64,000 bases of DNA from positions 1 to 64,000 of the forward strand of contig NZ_AUJK01000002.1 in NCBI RefSeq assembly GCF_000424185.1, read 5' to 3'. The translations under genes and the position numbers were made by a program. This stretch comes from Prevotella sp. AGR2160. Lineage in GTDB: Bacteria; Bacteroidota; Bacteroidia; Bacteroidales; Bacteroidaceae. Shown piece after piece: positions 1 to 9,900 of this stretch. Within the stretch, counting starts at the first letter, position 1, and every line of letters begins with the position of its first letter. Below the pieces are notes generated by a model that was not told where the DNA came from, ran no database searches, and was given only the letters and a program-made list of their open reading frames with translations.

Positions 1-92
1 GAATAAGGGATATACCCTTCTTTTTCTATAGATGTATTACCGTCTTTGGTTAGGCAGCGGCATCCGCCCGCCACGGACAATCCCCCTTGGGC

Positions 93-449
93 CTATTTGT
101 CTACAGCTTTCCGCCAGGAGTTGATGTCTGTATCAAAACTCACGCCTACAAAAGTGGCCTTGTCCTTGAAGCGGTCATAGATACGCATCATCTCCGGCAT
201 GTCACGACGACAATCGGGGCACCAGGAAGCCCAGAAGTCGAGGACGACGACCTTTCCTTTCAACGACGACAACTTAAAGTTTTTGCCGTCTATGGTCTTC
301 ATCTTAAAGTCCGGAGCTTTGGTTCCTACCTTGGGCAAGTCGGTAGCATATTGCGTATCGATGTCGTGTACCGGGCCGAACTGAGCCGAAGAACGAAGGG
401 GTATTGCTGACAGCAAAACTATCGCCAGCATAAAAAGTACATGTTTCAT
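93..449 (-). pseudogene. TlpA-like thioredoxin fold protein, C-terminally truncated
   Basis: The 118-residue product has a signal peptide (about residues 1-23), then a redoxin/TlpA domain with KAPDFKMKTIDGK, VVVLDFWASW and the redox motif CPDC at 77-80. Such proteins are periplasmic thiol-disulfide reductases. The start at 449 is chosen because the minus-7 box at 473-480 lies just upstream and the longer reading would begin at or before the promoter. The family normally needs about 60 more residues after the point where this frame stops (SWRKAVDK-stop), including the cis-proline segment. None of the three frames downstream of the stop reads like that segment, so this is a replaced or deleted 3' end rather than a simple frameshift. 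It is either a remnant or a very short variant. Confidence 0.7.
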
Positions 450-472
450 TTGCTTATCTTTTTTATTTACCG

Positions 473-504
473 CAAAGATAGCATAATTTTGCGAAGTCTG
501 CAAA
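473..504 (-). promoter_or_regulatory. Sigma-A type promoter of the thioredoxin-like gene
   Basis: TATCTTTG (480 to 473) is preceded at 20 bases by TTTG (504 to 501), matching the Bacteroidetes TTTG-N20-TAnnTTTG pattern. It predicts a leader of about 20 bases before the ATG at 449. Confidence 0.7.
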
Positions 505-609
505 CATAATCATAAATTTCCATACAGAATCCGTTGAATACCACCTACAAATGGATTAATTGATACAAATCAAGTAATCGCATATTTTTTGCATTTTCCT
601 GGGAAAAGA

Positions 610-641
610 TTTAGCGTGTTCGAACACAATGCGTAACTTTG
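610..641 (+). promoter_or_regulatory. Promoter of the candidate small RNA
   Basis: TAACTTTG at 634-641 has TTTAG about 20 bases upstream. No coding frame follows; the next strong signal is the terminator ending at 808. Confidence 0.55.
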
Positions 642-646
642 CAGTG

Positions 647-808
647 TCAAAAGGTTAATAGATTGTTTAGGTTAGTAGTATTAGATTTAGGTTTTTAGTT
701 ATAGGTAAAGATTGTTTCATCATTTGGATAACACACAACATTAGTTTTGCGCCGTGAGGCACAAACCTAAAAAACGGTCAGGAGCAGCGTGCTCTTGACC
801 GTTTTTTT
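647..808 (+). ncRNA. Candidate small RNA of about 160 nt
   Basis: A promoter at 610-641 is followed by a non-coding AT-rich stretch and an intrinsic terminator. TTTAGGTTT (about 686-694) can pair with AAACCTAAA (763-771). A second hairpin, GTTTTGCGCC (744-753) with GGCACAAAC (758-766), competes with part of that helix. The interval contains no convincing open frame and lies between two genes on the other strand. I do not recognise the family. 6S-like RNA and Bacteroidales-specific RNAs are the alternatives to test. Confidence 0.5.
773..808. terminator. Strong bidirectional terminator
   Basis: A 14-bp stem (773-786 with 790-803, one G-T pair) closes a 3-base loop. T-runs lie on both sides (801-808 on plus; 774-769 read on minus). 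It can end the small RNA on plus and the pectate lyase transcript on minus. Confidence 0.8.
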
Positions 809-866
809 ATGGTTCGTTGCAGGACGGCCCATCGACCGTCCTGCCGGAGAATTCCTTAACAAGGGG

Positions 867-2633
867 TTATTTCACGAGGACCTTCTTGGTGGTGACAGTG
901 CCATCAGAGAGAATGGTCTTGACGATATTCATTCCTTTTTGAAGACCCTGCTGTTGCATACCACTCAACGAATAATAACGGGTAGCAACCACTTTTACGT
1001 CAGCAGCCTGCGCTTCGATGCCCGTTGTCCCATCGGAAGCGTCCATAGATGCGCTCTTGGCAGCGGATGACGGGGCCGTGATCTTAAGGGTGGCACCGGC
1101 ATGAGCGGATACTTCCGATTTTACCTTACCGGCGTCGTAGGCAGTCAGCTTATAGTAGGCTGAAGGGATGAAATAGGAGATGTTGCCTGAACGGGACTGG
1201 ACATCACCGGCTCCGTAACAACCCTTGACCGTGATGTTATAGTCGGTATATCCCTTGGCCGTGGCATATACTTTCCAAGGTGTCTTCTGAGCTGCGGAAC
1301 TGGTGAAAGCGGTATTCTCCACATACAGGTTGCTGCGGTAGGCGGCACCGATACAGTAGTTGGAGACCGAAGAGGAATAAAGACAGTTGACGATATGTAC
1401 CTGACCGAAGCGTACGCGCGGCTGACGCTCCTTACAGCCCTCATCCCACCAACAGTTGGCGAATGTCGTGCGGAGCTTTCCCAGATCCTTCGTGTTCTTG
1501 TCGCTGCCACCCCAGAGATCAGAGAAGCGGTGATCATTACTGCCACCGGAACCACCGGCCCACGGCTTGATGAAGTAACGGAAACGGCACCAGGTGACAC
1601 TGATATGGTCGGCACCATTGTTACAGTCGAAGTTTCCATCCACGCCATCCTGGAAATCGCAGTGGTCGACCCAGATATATTCTGAACTCTGCAGGGTCAG
1701 GTTGTCCTTTCCGTCAATGTCATAGGCTCCGGCACCCTTGAAGGTGAGGTTGCGAAGGATGATGTTCTTGCATCGCTTGATCATCAGAATTCCCGTCTTG
1801 TTCACGTCTGCCGTATGCGTCAGATTGACAAGCGCCGATCCCGGCAAGCCATAGACGGTCTTGTTCTGCGCGTCCTGGACGGCCAACTGACCCGTGAAGG
1901 TCAGTGTTCCCTTGACATAGATCGTCTTGGCATCTGTGCCCGACATCTGTTTGATCAGATCGGCAGCCGTGGTGACGATGACGGCATTCTTGTTGGATGA
2001 ACCCGTAATGGTTCCGCCTACCGTACCCCATCCAACGGGCGCATTGGCATCATACTGGCTCAGACCGGAGGTCGTCGTCGAACTGGAGGAAGAATTCGAG
2101 GAAGAGCTGCTGGAAGAAGAAGAGCTGGAAGAAGTGGAGCTGGAGGAAGAACCCGAAGATTTGTATTGATTGAGTACAACCTTGATATTCTGCAGATAGG
2201 AGGTCGCCTTGGCATAGACCACGACATATCCGGCCTTGGCTTCACTCGAGGTAGCCTTGTGCGTCGTAACATCCGCCGAAGCGTTAACGCCGGCCACCTG
2301 ATAGTTGTGATAGCCTTTGACACTCGTCACCGTCACCACATCTCCTGTGGCGCTGACCGGAACACGCAGCGTGGTCTTGGCGTTCAGCTGGGCATCAGCA
2401 GTACGCTGGGCGAACTTACCATACTTGGCAATGCAATAGATGGTGACATTGCTCACCGTGGAAGGGATACGTCCTTGCTTGCCCTCCAGCGTCAGACCTT
2501 TCAGGGAAGACGGGTTGACATTCTTGAAATCCCAAAGGGCAGTAATGGTACCGGCCGACACCTTGGACGGGGACACCAGGGAGCACAGCAAGACAAGGCA
2601 GAAGGCCATGCCCCATTTCAATTTTACTTTCAT
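867..2633 (-). CDS. Secreted pectate lyase (PL1-like) with N-terminal accessory domain and Ser linker
   Basis: The 588-residue protein has a signal peptide (MKVKLKWG... to about residue 27). Next come an N-terminal beta-rich domain of about 130 residues (probably carbohydrate-binding) and a Ser/Thr linker of about 30 residues (coded around 2065-2160). A pectate lyase parallel-beta-helix domain follows, with the hallmarks WVDHCDF and RQPRVRFG. The end (TGIEAQ..., YYSLSGMQQQGL, KVLVK) resembles the short sorting tails of type IX-secreted Prevotella proteins. It should cleave polygalacturonate at the surface or outside the cell. The start at 2633 is preferred because a signal peptide begins there; the frame is open for 48 more codons upstream, but they look non-coding and lie in a promoter-proximal leader. 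The exact PL subfamily is not certain. Confidence 0.88.
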   Translation of the reverse strand: MKVKLKWGMAFCLVLLCSLVSPSKVSAGTITALWDFKNVNPSSLKGLTLEGKQGRIPSTVSNVTIYCIAKYGKFAQRTADAQLNAKTTLRVPVSATGDVVTVTSVKGYHNYQVAGVNASADVTTHKATSSEAKAGYVVVYAKATSYLQNIKVVLNQYKSSGSSSSSTSSSSSSSSSSSSNSSSSSTTTSGLSQYDANAPVGWGTVGGTITGSSNKNAVIVTTAADLIKQMSGTDAKTIYVKGTLTFTGQLAVQDAQNKTVYGLPGSALVNLTHTADVNKTGILMIKRCKNIILRNLTFKGAGAYDIDGKDNLTLQSSEYIWVDHCDFQDGVDGNFDCNNGADHISVTWCRFRYFIKPWAGGSGGSNDHRFSDLWGGSDKNTKDLGKLRTTFANCWWDEGCKERQPRVRFGQVHIVNCLYSSSVSNYCIGAAYRSNLYVENTAFTSSAAQKTPWKVYATAKGYTDYNITVKGCYGAGDVQSRSGNISYFIPSAYYKLTAYDAGKVKSEVSAHAGATLKITAPSSAAKSASMDASDGTTGIEAQAADVKVVATRYYSLSGMQQQGLQKGMNIVKTILSDGTVTTKKVLVK

Positions 2634-2787
2634 TTTGTTTAAGTAGATTGAATAAATTGTGGCAGCACGATTTGTAATAGTAAAGATCGCATGGAAAAGG
2701 GCTCTCACGAACTTCTTTCCATATCTTTCTATCAAACTTCCCACTCTGTGCTGTCTTGAGGGCAGAACATCTGACAAAAAGACGTTG

Positions 2788-2795
2788 CAAAGATA
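2788..2795 (-). promoter_or_regulatory. Minus-7 box upstream of the pectate lyase gene
   Basis: TATCTTTG (2795 to 2788) would give a 5' leader of nearly 150 bases before the ATG at 2633. No clear minus-33 element is visible. The leader holds no open frame that I can support. Confidence 0.5.
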
Positions 2796-2934
2796 GAAAT
2801 AATTTCTTTATGATAGCCCTATTTGGAAAACATTTTTAGTTTTTTCTTAATTTTGTTTGATTTTTAACGAGGGGGGTAACGAGGACCTTTATGTTTCAAA
2901 TCGATGAAGAAACTATGACGATAGAGTTGCCCTA

Positions 2935-2965
2935 TTGTTGGTACGAAAGGAATTTCATAACTTTG
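2935..2965 (+). promoter_or_regulatory. Promoter of the small secreted protein gene
   Basis: TTG (2935-2937), 20 bases, then TAACTTTG (2958-2965), followed about 25 bases later by the start codon. Confidence 0.65.
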
Positions 2966-2989
2966 TAGCGGGAATTTAAAAGAATAGGA

Positions 2990-3430
2990 ATGATGAAAAA
3001 AATGTTGTTAACAGTGATGCTTGTCCTCGCCGGAATGACGACACAGGCACAGAGCGAGATTCACAATCTTGTGTTTGGAACGAAAGAATGTCAGCAGACA
3101 TTCCGGAATGTCAATTATCAAGGTCAGCAATGGGACACGATGGTCGTGACCTATAGCGTCAACGGCCAGCAGAGAGAGGTAAAGAGCTGTCGGCTCGTCA
3201 AGCAGTGTAAGAGCACGCATGACGCCTTCAATACCATCGCCGCCCTCCGTTATGGTCTTCAGAAAACGTATGGCGTGCTGGAGGAGAATACGGATACGGA
3301 TGGTTGGATGTGCTATCAGGGCGGTACGGATCCCCGGAATGACAGCCGTTCAGCCTTCTCCTTCGGCATCTATAAGAATGGAAAGGTTGATGAGGTCCGA
3401 CTGGATTTCGGACCATTGAGCAGCCTGTAA
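2990..3430 (+). CDS. Small secreted protein of unknown function
   Basis: The 146-residue product starts with a clear signal peptide (MMKKMLLTVMLVLAGMTTQAQ). The mature part contains two or three cysteines (KECQQTF, KSCRLVKQC, MCYQGG) and a C-terminal beta-like stretch (FSFGIYKNGKVDEVRLDFG). ATG codons at 2990 and 2993 are both possible starts. It is monocistronic, with its own promoter upstream and a bidirectional terminator 28 bases downstream. I do not recognise the family; periplasmic or outer-membrane location is inferred from the signal peptide alone. Confidence 0.75.
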   Translation: MMKKMLLTVMLVLAGMTTQAQSEIHNLVFGTKECQQTFRNVNYQGQQWDTMVVTYSVNGQQREVKSCRLVKQCKSTHDAFNTIAALRYGLQKTYGVLEENTDTDGWMCYQGGTDPRNDSRSAFSFGIYKNGKVDEVRLDFGPLSSL

Positions 3431-3457
3431 TCTTTCGACGGTTCAATAAAAATAAGC

Positions 3458-3500
3458 AAGCGTCATGACGGATGGACCATCATGACGCTTCTTGGTTTTT
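3458..3500. terminator. Bidirectional terminator between convergent genes
   Basis: Perfect 11-bp stem AAGCGTCATGA (3458-3468) with TCATGACGCTT (3480-3490), followed by TTGGTTTTT on plus and by a T-rich run on minus. Confidence 0.8.
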
Positions 3501-3504
3501 ATAT

Positions 3505-4791
3505 TTATTGAATCTTATCGTAAGCACGGATAGCCTCCGTGAAGCGGCCGTTGACATCCTCGAAGGAATAGAGGCCATCAGCGTTGGCCGTCAGGCCCTT
3601 CAGCTTCAGCGGATAGATCATCGGCGGGTTCTGGAGGTCGAGGAGGGCGAGATGGCGCAACTGGTCGGTGGACTGATAGACCAGATTGATGGCGATGTAT
3701 TCCTTGCCATCCTTATCCGCCCATTTCTCGAAAACGACCTTTGAGCCGATAGGTGTCTTCTTCTCGATGGAGTGGGGCAGACTGTAGTCCTCGACACCCA
3801 ATGCCGCGTCGACACTGGCGATATTGCTGTCGTGTCCGCAGAGGAAAGTAAACTTCCTGTTCTTGGCGTTCAGCTCATCACTCATGTACATCAGCAACGG
3901 ATGCGCCACATTGACGGCAACGATGGGAGCCGTGAAGAGCACATCGCCGTAGACATCCTTGATGCGGGCAATCTTCTCCCAGTCCTGAAGGGTGATATCA
4001 TGGCCGAAAGCGGCCTTCTGGGCATCCGGCTCCTCATAATACTGGAGGATGAAGGCATCAGAGGCGGAGTTGGCCTGCTTGAGGGAGCCCTTCATCTTCG
4101 GCTCGTCATTGAGCTTGAAGATAAACTGGGTGTTGTAGTCGTCGAAGGCACAGGTCGTACCGTTCTTACAGGCCGGAGAGTCCTTGAGATCCAACACCCG
4201 GGCTGTCGTCTCATAGCTGTCCTTCAGTCCCTCGTTGATGCCGACGATCCCTTTCTTTCCACCCATGGCGGCAATCTCCTTGAGGGCTTCTTTCCGGAAG
4301 GCCTCACTGACTTTGGTCAGACGGGGACAGAACACGGGGTCCATCGTACTGGCATTGTAGCGATGAGCGACCCGGATATTGGCAAGGGGCATGAAACCGG
4401 AGGAGAAATATTGTGCCGTGGCGATGGTCCGCTGCATGCTGTTGGCGTAGAAGTTGACATCGTCGACAGAGGGTGTGGCGTTCTCCTTGAAGAGGCCTTC
4501 GTCGACCACCCATTTGCGGAAGAACTGTCCCATGATGGTTTCCAGTACACCTCCCCGGGAGGTCAGCTCACTCGGTGCCGAGGACCATTGTGTCCACTGG
4601 TGCGGCGTGAGTTTACTCAGTTCACTGCCATTGGTAGACAAAGGGGAACGGATATTATGTCGACTGAGGATAACGACTTCCTTCAACTGATATTTATCCT
4701 TGAACTCCTTGCTCCGCTCCAATTGCGCCATCAGGACCGACGGGCAAAGGGAGAGGAGGAGGATCAGGACAGAAAAGAATTTTCTGTTCAT
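3505..4791 (-). CDS. Histidine acid phosphatase (phytase / glucose-1-phosphatase-like)
   Basis: The 428-residue periplasmic enzyme has a signal peptide (residues 1-22). The branch-2 histidine phosphatase motif is RHNIRSP at 44-50 (nucleophile His45; the usual Gly is Asn), and the proton-donor pair His320-Asp321 lies in LCGHDSN. The family releases phosphate from sugar phosphates, phytate or other organic phosphate esters. It is the last gene of a minus-strand operon with a class A acid phosphatase and a phosphate-selective porin (11 bases from the porin stop), which supports phosphate scavenging. The true substrate cannot be read from the sequence. Confidence 0.9.
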   Translation of the reverse strand: MNRKFFSVLILLLSLCPSVLMAQLERSKEFKDKYQLKEVVILSRHNIRSPLSTNGSELSKLTPHQWTQWSSAPSELTSRGGVLETIMGQFFRKWVVDEGLFKENATPSVDDVNFYANSMQRTIATAQYFSSGFMPLANIRVAHRYNASTMDPVFCPRLTKVSEAFRKEALKEIAAMGGKKGIVGINEGLKDSYETTARVLDLKDSPACKNGTTCAFDDYNTQFIFKLNDEPKMKGSLKQANSASDAFILQYYEEPDAQKAAFGHDITLQDWEKIARIKDVYGDVLFTAPIVAVNVAHPLLMYMSDELNAKNRKFTFLCGHDSNIASVDAALGVEDYSLPHSIEKKTPIGSKVVFEKWADKDGKEYIAINLVYQSTDQLRHLALLDLQNPPMIYPLKLKGLTANADGLYSFEDVNGRFTEAIRAYDKIQ

Positions 4792-4802
4792 ATGCTTTTC
4801 GT

Positions 4803-5960
4803 TTAGAATTTGATTTGGAGACGGGTCTCAAGAGCGGAGAAATGATTGTCGTCATATCCCGCACGGTCAGTAACCTTCGTGTAAGAGCCACGGATACGCC
4901 AAATCATATACTTGTTGATATAGTAGTTGATGGTTGCTGACCAGTCATTGCTGCGTCCGCCCCATACCTGTGCCTTGGAATCGGAGAGGTCGAGATAGTC
5001 GTAGGACAGGACGAGCTCGAGACTGCCTCGTGCCGGCGTGTCAATGCCGCCGTCCCAGTAGTTGTATTTATACTGTTTGCCGAGGAGCAGACCACGGACC
5101 GTAGCATAGGCGCCGTTACTGTGAAAACTGTGATTGCCCTCTTCACGCGTGATGGCATTGTAGAAATACTGACCTTCAAAACCAATACGGTCATAGGCTG
5201 CCGTCACCTCCGGCGTGAACTTGTACATCGCCTTCGCATTGTCCACCGTTGCCGACATCGAGGTGACCTGGGCGATACGGGTGGGCCATGTGGTGGAAAG
5301 GACGAACGACTTATGGTTCAAGTCAGAATTGCTGTTGTAGCGGGGACTCTCATAAGCGCCGGAGAGGCCGACATGGAAGATACGGCCGGGAGCCGTAAAG
5401 GGATGATAGACGAGACGCGTCATCACACCGATACCTTGATTACCGGTCTTGTCGCTCGTCATCTTCATGGCGTCGGTCTCAGAGAAGAAGCTGAACGTTC
5501 CCAGAAACTTGTCGTCAGCATGCTCAAACATCAGACCGAGGAGACGGGAGTTGTTCAGAGCCTGGTTGCTGCGCGGCTCTTCCATGGAGATTTTGAAAGA
5601 GGAGCTCGTGGCACTCTGCAGACCATACTGATGGACGAAATAACCGGCACGGATGAGGTTTTGCTTACCCAGCGAGTGCTCGATGAAGATATCTTTCAGT
5701 CCTACCTTACCATAGGCATAGCCGATGTCGACCTTTGCCGTCCAGTCCTCATAGGTAGCCTTGAAACCAACACGGGCATCGGGGACGGCCATACCGTCAT
5801 TGAGCTTGTCGTTGATCTCCTTGTTGGCATCGAAGAGACCGGCATCGAGGAGGATACGGCCGGAGGGCTTCACCACGAGTTTACTCTCACTGTTCTCCTG
5901 GGCAAAAAGAGGAGCTGCCAGCAGAAGGGCAGATCCCAAAAGTAGCATAGACTTATTCAT
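4803..5960 (-). CDS. Phosphate-selective porin (OprO/OprP-like)
   Basis: The 385-residue protein has a signal peptide (MNKSMLLLGSALLLAAPLFAQ) and an outer-membrane barrel pattern: alternating aromatic strands, a final strand ETRLQIKF ending in Phe, and the early motif VKPSGRILLDAG typical of OprO/P proteins of Bacteroidetes. It should let phosphate or polyphosphate cross the outer membrane. A GTG two codons upstream (5966) could also start translation, but the ATG at 5960 fits the signal peptide better. It lies between two phosphatase genes in one operon (29-base and 11-base gaps). Confidence 0.85.
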   Translation of the reverse strand: MNKSMLLLGSALLLAAPLFAQENSESKLVVKPSGRILLDAGLFDANKEINDKLNDGMAVPDARVGFKATYEDWTAKVDIGYAYGKVGLKDIFIEHSLGKQNLIRAGYFVHQYGLQSATSSSFKISMEEPRSNQALNNSRLLGLMFEHADDKFLGTFSFFSETDAMKMTSDKTGNQGIGVMTRLVYHPFTAPGRIFHVGLSGAYESPRYNSNSDLNHKSFVLSTTWPTRIAQVTSMSATVDNAKAMYKFTPEVTAAYDRIGFEGQYFYNAITREEGNHSFHSNGAYATVRGLLLGKQYKYNYWDGGIDTPARGSLELVLSYDYLDLSDSKAQVWGGRSNDWSATINYYINKYMIWRIRGSYTKVTDRAGYDDNHFSALETRLQIKF

Positions 5961-5989
5961 GATCACGTTTGTATTTTAAGGTTCAACGA

Positions 5990-6772
5990 TTACTTAGTCT
6001 CTTCCTGGAGGTTGACCTTACCGTCCTTCACGAGTTTGGCAAACTCTTTCTTGGCCTTCTCCAGTTGTTTCATGAAGTTGGCATTGGCATGCAGACGGGC
6101 AACGACAGCGGCAGCGACGAGGCGGGCGGCATCGACATCACTCTGGAAATGATAACCACAGATCACGCGGCTCTGTCCCATCTCATAGCCACGCTTGAGG
6201 ATATCATCCTGACGGGACGTGTTGATCTCAGCCAGCACCAGCGCCGTGGCCCAGCCGATAGAGGTATGGCCGGAGGGGTAGGAGCCGTTGGTCGACAGCT
6301 CTTTCTGCTGCTCGGGGTTACAGGTCATCTCATTATAGTAGGCGAAGGGACGCTTGCGCATATAGTAATTCTTAGCGGCACGGGTAGCCAGGTCTCCGGC
6401 ATCCTCACGCATGTTGATAACAAGCTTATAGATCTCCGGCGTCGTCTCCTTACTGATTTTCACGCCGAAGGCCTCTGAGAAGGCATTGGGAACACCGTCA
6501 CCACCGACACGGGCGTCGGCAGCGGCCTGATCGCCGCGCGGCGTGTCACGCTGCAGTTTGCCCCACTGATACTGGGCCTCGTCATTGAGCCAGAGGATAG
6601 AGCCCTGCTGGGGAGGAGCGGGGAGGAGCTTCAGGGAGTTGGCCACCTCGTCGGCACGGAGGAAGTAGAGGTCGGGATTAGTACGTACGTCCTTGATCTT
6701 GGTCTGACCGAAGGAAGAGATCGCTACGAATGACAGTGCGACACTGACAAAAATGTTTTTGACGTTCATCAT
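5990..6772 (-). CDS. Class A non-specific acid phosphatase (PAP2 superfamily)
   Basis: The 260-residue periplasmic enzyme has a signal peptide (about 1-22) and all three PAP2 motifs: Lys134...Arg141-Pro142, PSGH at 166-169 within GSYPSGHTS (the class A signature), and SR 201-202 with His208 and Asp212 (SRVICGYHFQSDVD). It strips phosphate from a wide range of esters. It is first in the operon: a minus-7 box lies at 6819-6826 and the terminator of the upstream gene ends immediately before it. The ATG at 6769 is an equally good start. Confidence 0.92.
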   Translation of the reverse strand: MMNVKNIFVSVALSFVAISSFGQTKIKDVRTNPDLYFLRADEVANSLKLLPAPPQQGSILWLNDEAQYQWGKLQRDTPRGDQAAADARVGGDGVPNAFSEAFGVKISKETTPEIYKLVINMREDAGDLATRAAKNYYMRKRPFAYYNEMTCNPEQQKELSTNGSYPSGHTSIGWATALVLAEINTSRQDDILKRGYEMGQSRVICGYHFQSDVDAARLVAAAVVARLHANANFMKQLEKAKKEFAKLVKDGKVNLQEETK

Positions 6773-6818
6773 TTTGAATTGAGTTTAAGTTATTAATTCG
6801 ATTTCAGATTTCTTGCTG

Positions 6819-6845
6819 CAAAGTTATGTTGTAATCTCCAACAAA
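6819..6845 (-). promoter_or_regulatory. Promoter of the phosphatase-porin operon
   Basis: TAACTTTG (6826 to 6819) is clear. The minus-33 region falls in the T-run of the preceding terminator (TTTG at 6845 to 6842, spacer slightly short). No Pho-box-like direct repeat was recognised. Confidence 0.6.
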
Positions 6846-6893
6846 AAAAGTTGCATTTGATGTTTTGTGGAAACAACTCAAATGCAACTTTTT
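6845..6893. terminator. Terminator of the large propeller gene
   Basis: Perfect 15-bp stem AAAAAGTTGCATTTG (6845-6859) with CAAATGCAACTTTTT (6879-6893). Read on minus it ends in a T-run and separates the gene at 6917-10033 from the phosphatase operon. Confidence 0.8.
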
Positions 6894-6916
6894 ACAAAGT
6901 ATTGGTATTTAATAAC

Positions 6917-9900
6917 TTATGACTTTTGTGTCAGAACCAAAATAAATTCGGCCACACTCGACGGATGGCGCTCGGCATAGGCTCTCAGCGCCTCTTCCTG
7001 TGGCTTCAGACGGCCCCGGACCAGACGGCTGATGACCGGATTGAGGTTGCCGGCAAGGTCAAGCATGCCGGGGATGAGCAGCCGCTTGACTTTCGGACAG
7101 GCCATGAGAAGAAGAAGGACACGGGAGGGCTGACTGTCACTGTTCGTCAATTGCAGGATGTCACGGAGCAGCCGCGGGTCGGTCTTCTTGAAGTGGTCAT
7201 AGAATCTTTCGTTCAACAGGTGGATGGACTGGACCGTGGCGCGGGGATCCGCCTGGTCGTCTGCCTCACGGACATACTCGTAGATCTTCTCTCGGATCTG
7301 TTGCAACAGGATGAGCTGAGCTGAGCGGTCATAGAGGTGCTGCAGACGGCGAAGGAGCTCCAGACAGAAGGGAAGTGGCATACCGGCAGCAGGGTCCTCC
7401 GGAATACGGCGGCTGGCTTCCTCATATTGACTGCAGAGGGTGCTCATCACCTTGTCCTGCGGATTCAGGGCCCGGAGCCGTTTGACCTGACGCTGACAGA
7501 ACTGTTGCAGGCGGACCACCACGGCAGGAGAGGTCAGGGTGTCGTAACGGCCGGTGATATCTTCAAACAAGGGCTTGAGGTCATCCAGTGGCTTGATCGC
7601 CAGATCTTTGTAGAATTGCTCAATCTTTTCGGATAAAGTATCCGTAATGCCTTTCAGAGGGAGCGTGCCACGGATATTTTCCTCTATAGTCTGAAGCTGC
7701 GCTCTGGAGTCGGCGACATTCTGCAGCCATTGCCGGTTTGCCAATGCCTGCCGTCCCATCTGATCGGGATGTCCGTCGTTGATGGCCTTCTCTGAGGCAA
7801 TGACAAGGGCCGTGGCGTCGAAGAGCTCCGTGGCGGTGATCTCCTTGATCTGTCCTTCCAGGAGTCGGAGCAGAGAAAGGACGACATCACGGTTCAGGCG
7901 CATGATCGCGTCAGAACAGGTGGAAATTCTCTTGTCTACCTGTTTCCAGGAACCGACACCTCTGTAATGGATCTGATAGACCTGTTCCCGCAACTGCTCC
8001 AACTTTTCCCGCTGTTTGACGTCGATGATCTCCCTATAGGGCCAGATGTCATGAAGGCGGTGGGTGAGTTCTGCCTTTCGGGTCCTCAGCTCTCCCCGTG
8101 ACCACCGATAGACGAAATGCCGCACGGCCAGTAGGGTAGTGACGATGAACAAGAGGAGCAGGATGGACATCAGCAGTCCGCGTCTGGAGACCTTGCTCTC
8201 CGTTATCGGCAGCCAGGAGCTCTGGAGCTCGTGGCCGGTCATGAAGGTCAGGATACCCAGATTACAACCCAGAAAGAGTCTCCCGTTCAGCGTCTGACAA
8301 GCCTGTGGGTTGAAATGAATGTCTGAGAAGAGATGTCCGCCGTCATACAGATGATGATTGCGGATGCTGAGTCTCTCTATGCCGTTGTCGAGTACGGCAT
8401 AGACAGTCGTATCGTTGGCCATGAGGAGTTTACCGATACCGGCAAGCATCAGCGTGTCCCGGCTCCCTTGGAGAAACACGCGGTCGTTGGTGGCGATGAG
8501 CATGTCGGAAGGGAAGGCGGAGGTGACGACGACATGCTGGGGGGAGAGCGTGGAATCGTTCATCACCTTTGTCGTCCGGTCGTTCTGCAGCACATACAGT
8601 CCGTCATTCAACGTAGGGAGATAGACATGGGGATCTCCGTCTCTTTGAAAGATGGACGTAACATACTGATTTCTGAGCGACGGGAGCGTGTCGGTCCTGC
8701 CGTTGCCATCTATCATCACCAACCCGTCCTGCAGGCCGATCATGAGTTGCTGCGGACCATTGTCCGAATCGATATGCAGTGCCGTCACCTTGGATTTCGA
8801 GGAGAACAGTTCTTTCTGAAACGCCGTGAGGTAGTTGCCCCAAAGCTGTCGGCCGAGGGTGATGCTATAGATCCGCCGCTGGTTGTCCAAATAGAAGAAT
8901 CTCCCCTGGTGACAAGCGCAACTGACGATGGAGTTGCTCTTGATAAAGTCGAAGATCTTGTCGGCATACGTCCCGCTCTTGTCAACATGATAGATGTTAT
9001 TCCTCGTATCAACGAAATAGAGCGTTCCTTGGTCCTGACAAGAAGTCATCATCGGATGGTCGGCACCATTCACGGACAGATGCGATGGTATTTTCCAGAC
9101 CGCATGGTCGGTAACCATCCAGACATAGTCGTCACCGGGGGTATACGTGAGGATATGGGAAGATTTCTGCGGGATGGATCGGCGCAGGGTGACATGGGTG
9201 AAATGGCGGAGATCATCCGTGAGATAGGCTTGGTTGATGCCGAAGAAGGCCATCGTATTCCCTGACGGAAAGACATAATGCATGGCTTCGGGGAGCTCAT
9301 AACGCTCTTCCCGGCCACGGGAGTCAATGAGAAAGCATTGTTTCTCTGCCACGATGAGCAAGCGCCCCCGGTAAAGGGTGATATCCCCGATCTTCTCTCC
9401 CTCATGGGTCGTCGTCAGCGTTCCGCTGTGCGGGTGCCGGCAGACCAGTCCGTTCTCCGTGGCGGCGACGATACCCTGATGATGGGGTAGTTCGATCAGC
9501 CGGTTTACCTGGAAGGTGTTACGGTTAGACAGTCGGGAAGGATATAGTTTGGTAAGCAGGTTCTCTTTCTCCTGGTAGAGGAAGAGTCCCTGACTGGTAC
9601 CCATCAGCAGGCCCTCGGGGGTAGGGAGAACATCATAGGTAGAATAGAGCTTTCCCTTTTCCGGCATCATGATGGTTGTACGAAGGACCATCTTCCCGGA
9701 ATGAAGGGTGTAAAAGCGCAGACCGCCATTGCGGACGCTCACCCAATAGCCATTGTGGTAGGGCTTGACGAAATAGATACGGTCGGAGGCCAACTTGTAT
9801 TTCGTTTGTTGATGGGCCGTGATGCGCCATACATTACCATATTCACTGCCCACCCAGTGGATGCTGCCACCCTCCGTGGAAAGCGACGACAGTTGTTCGT

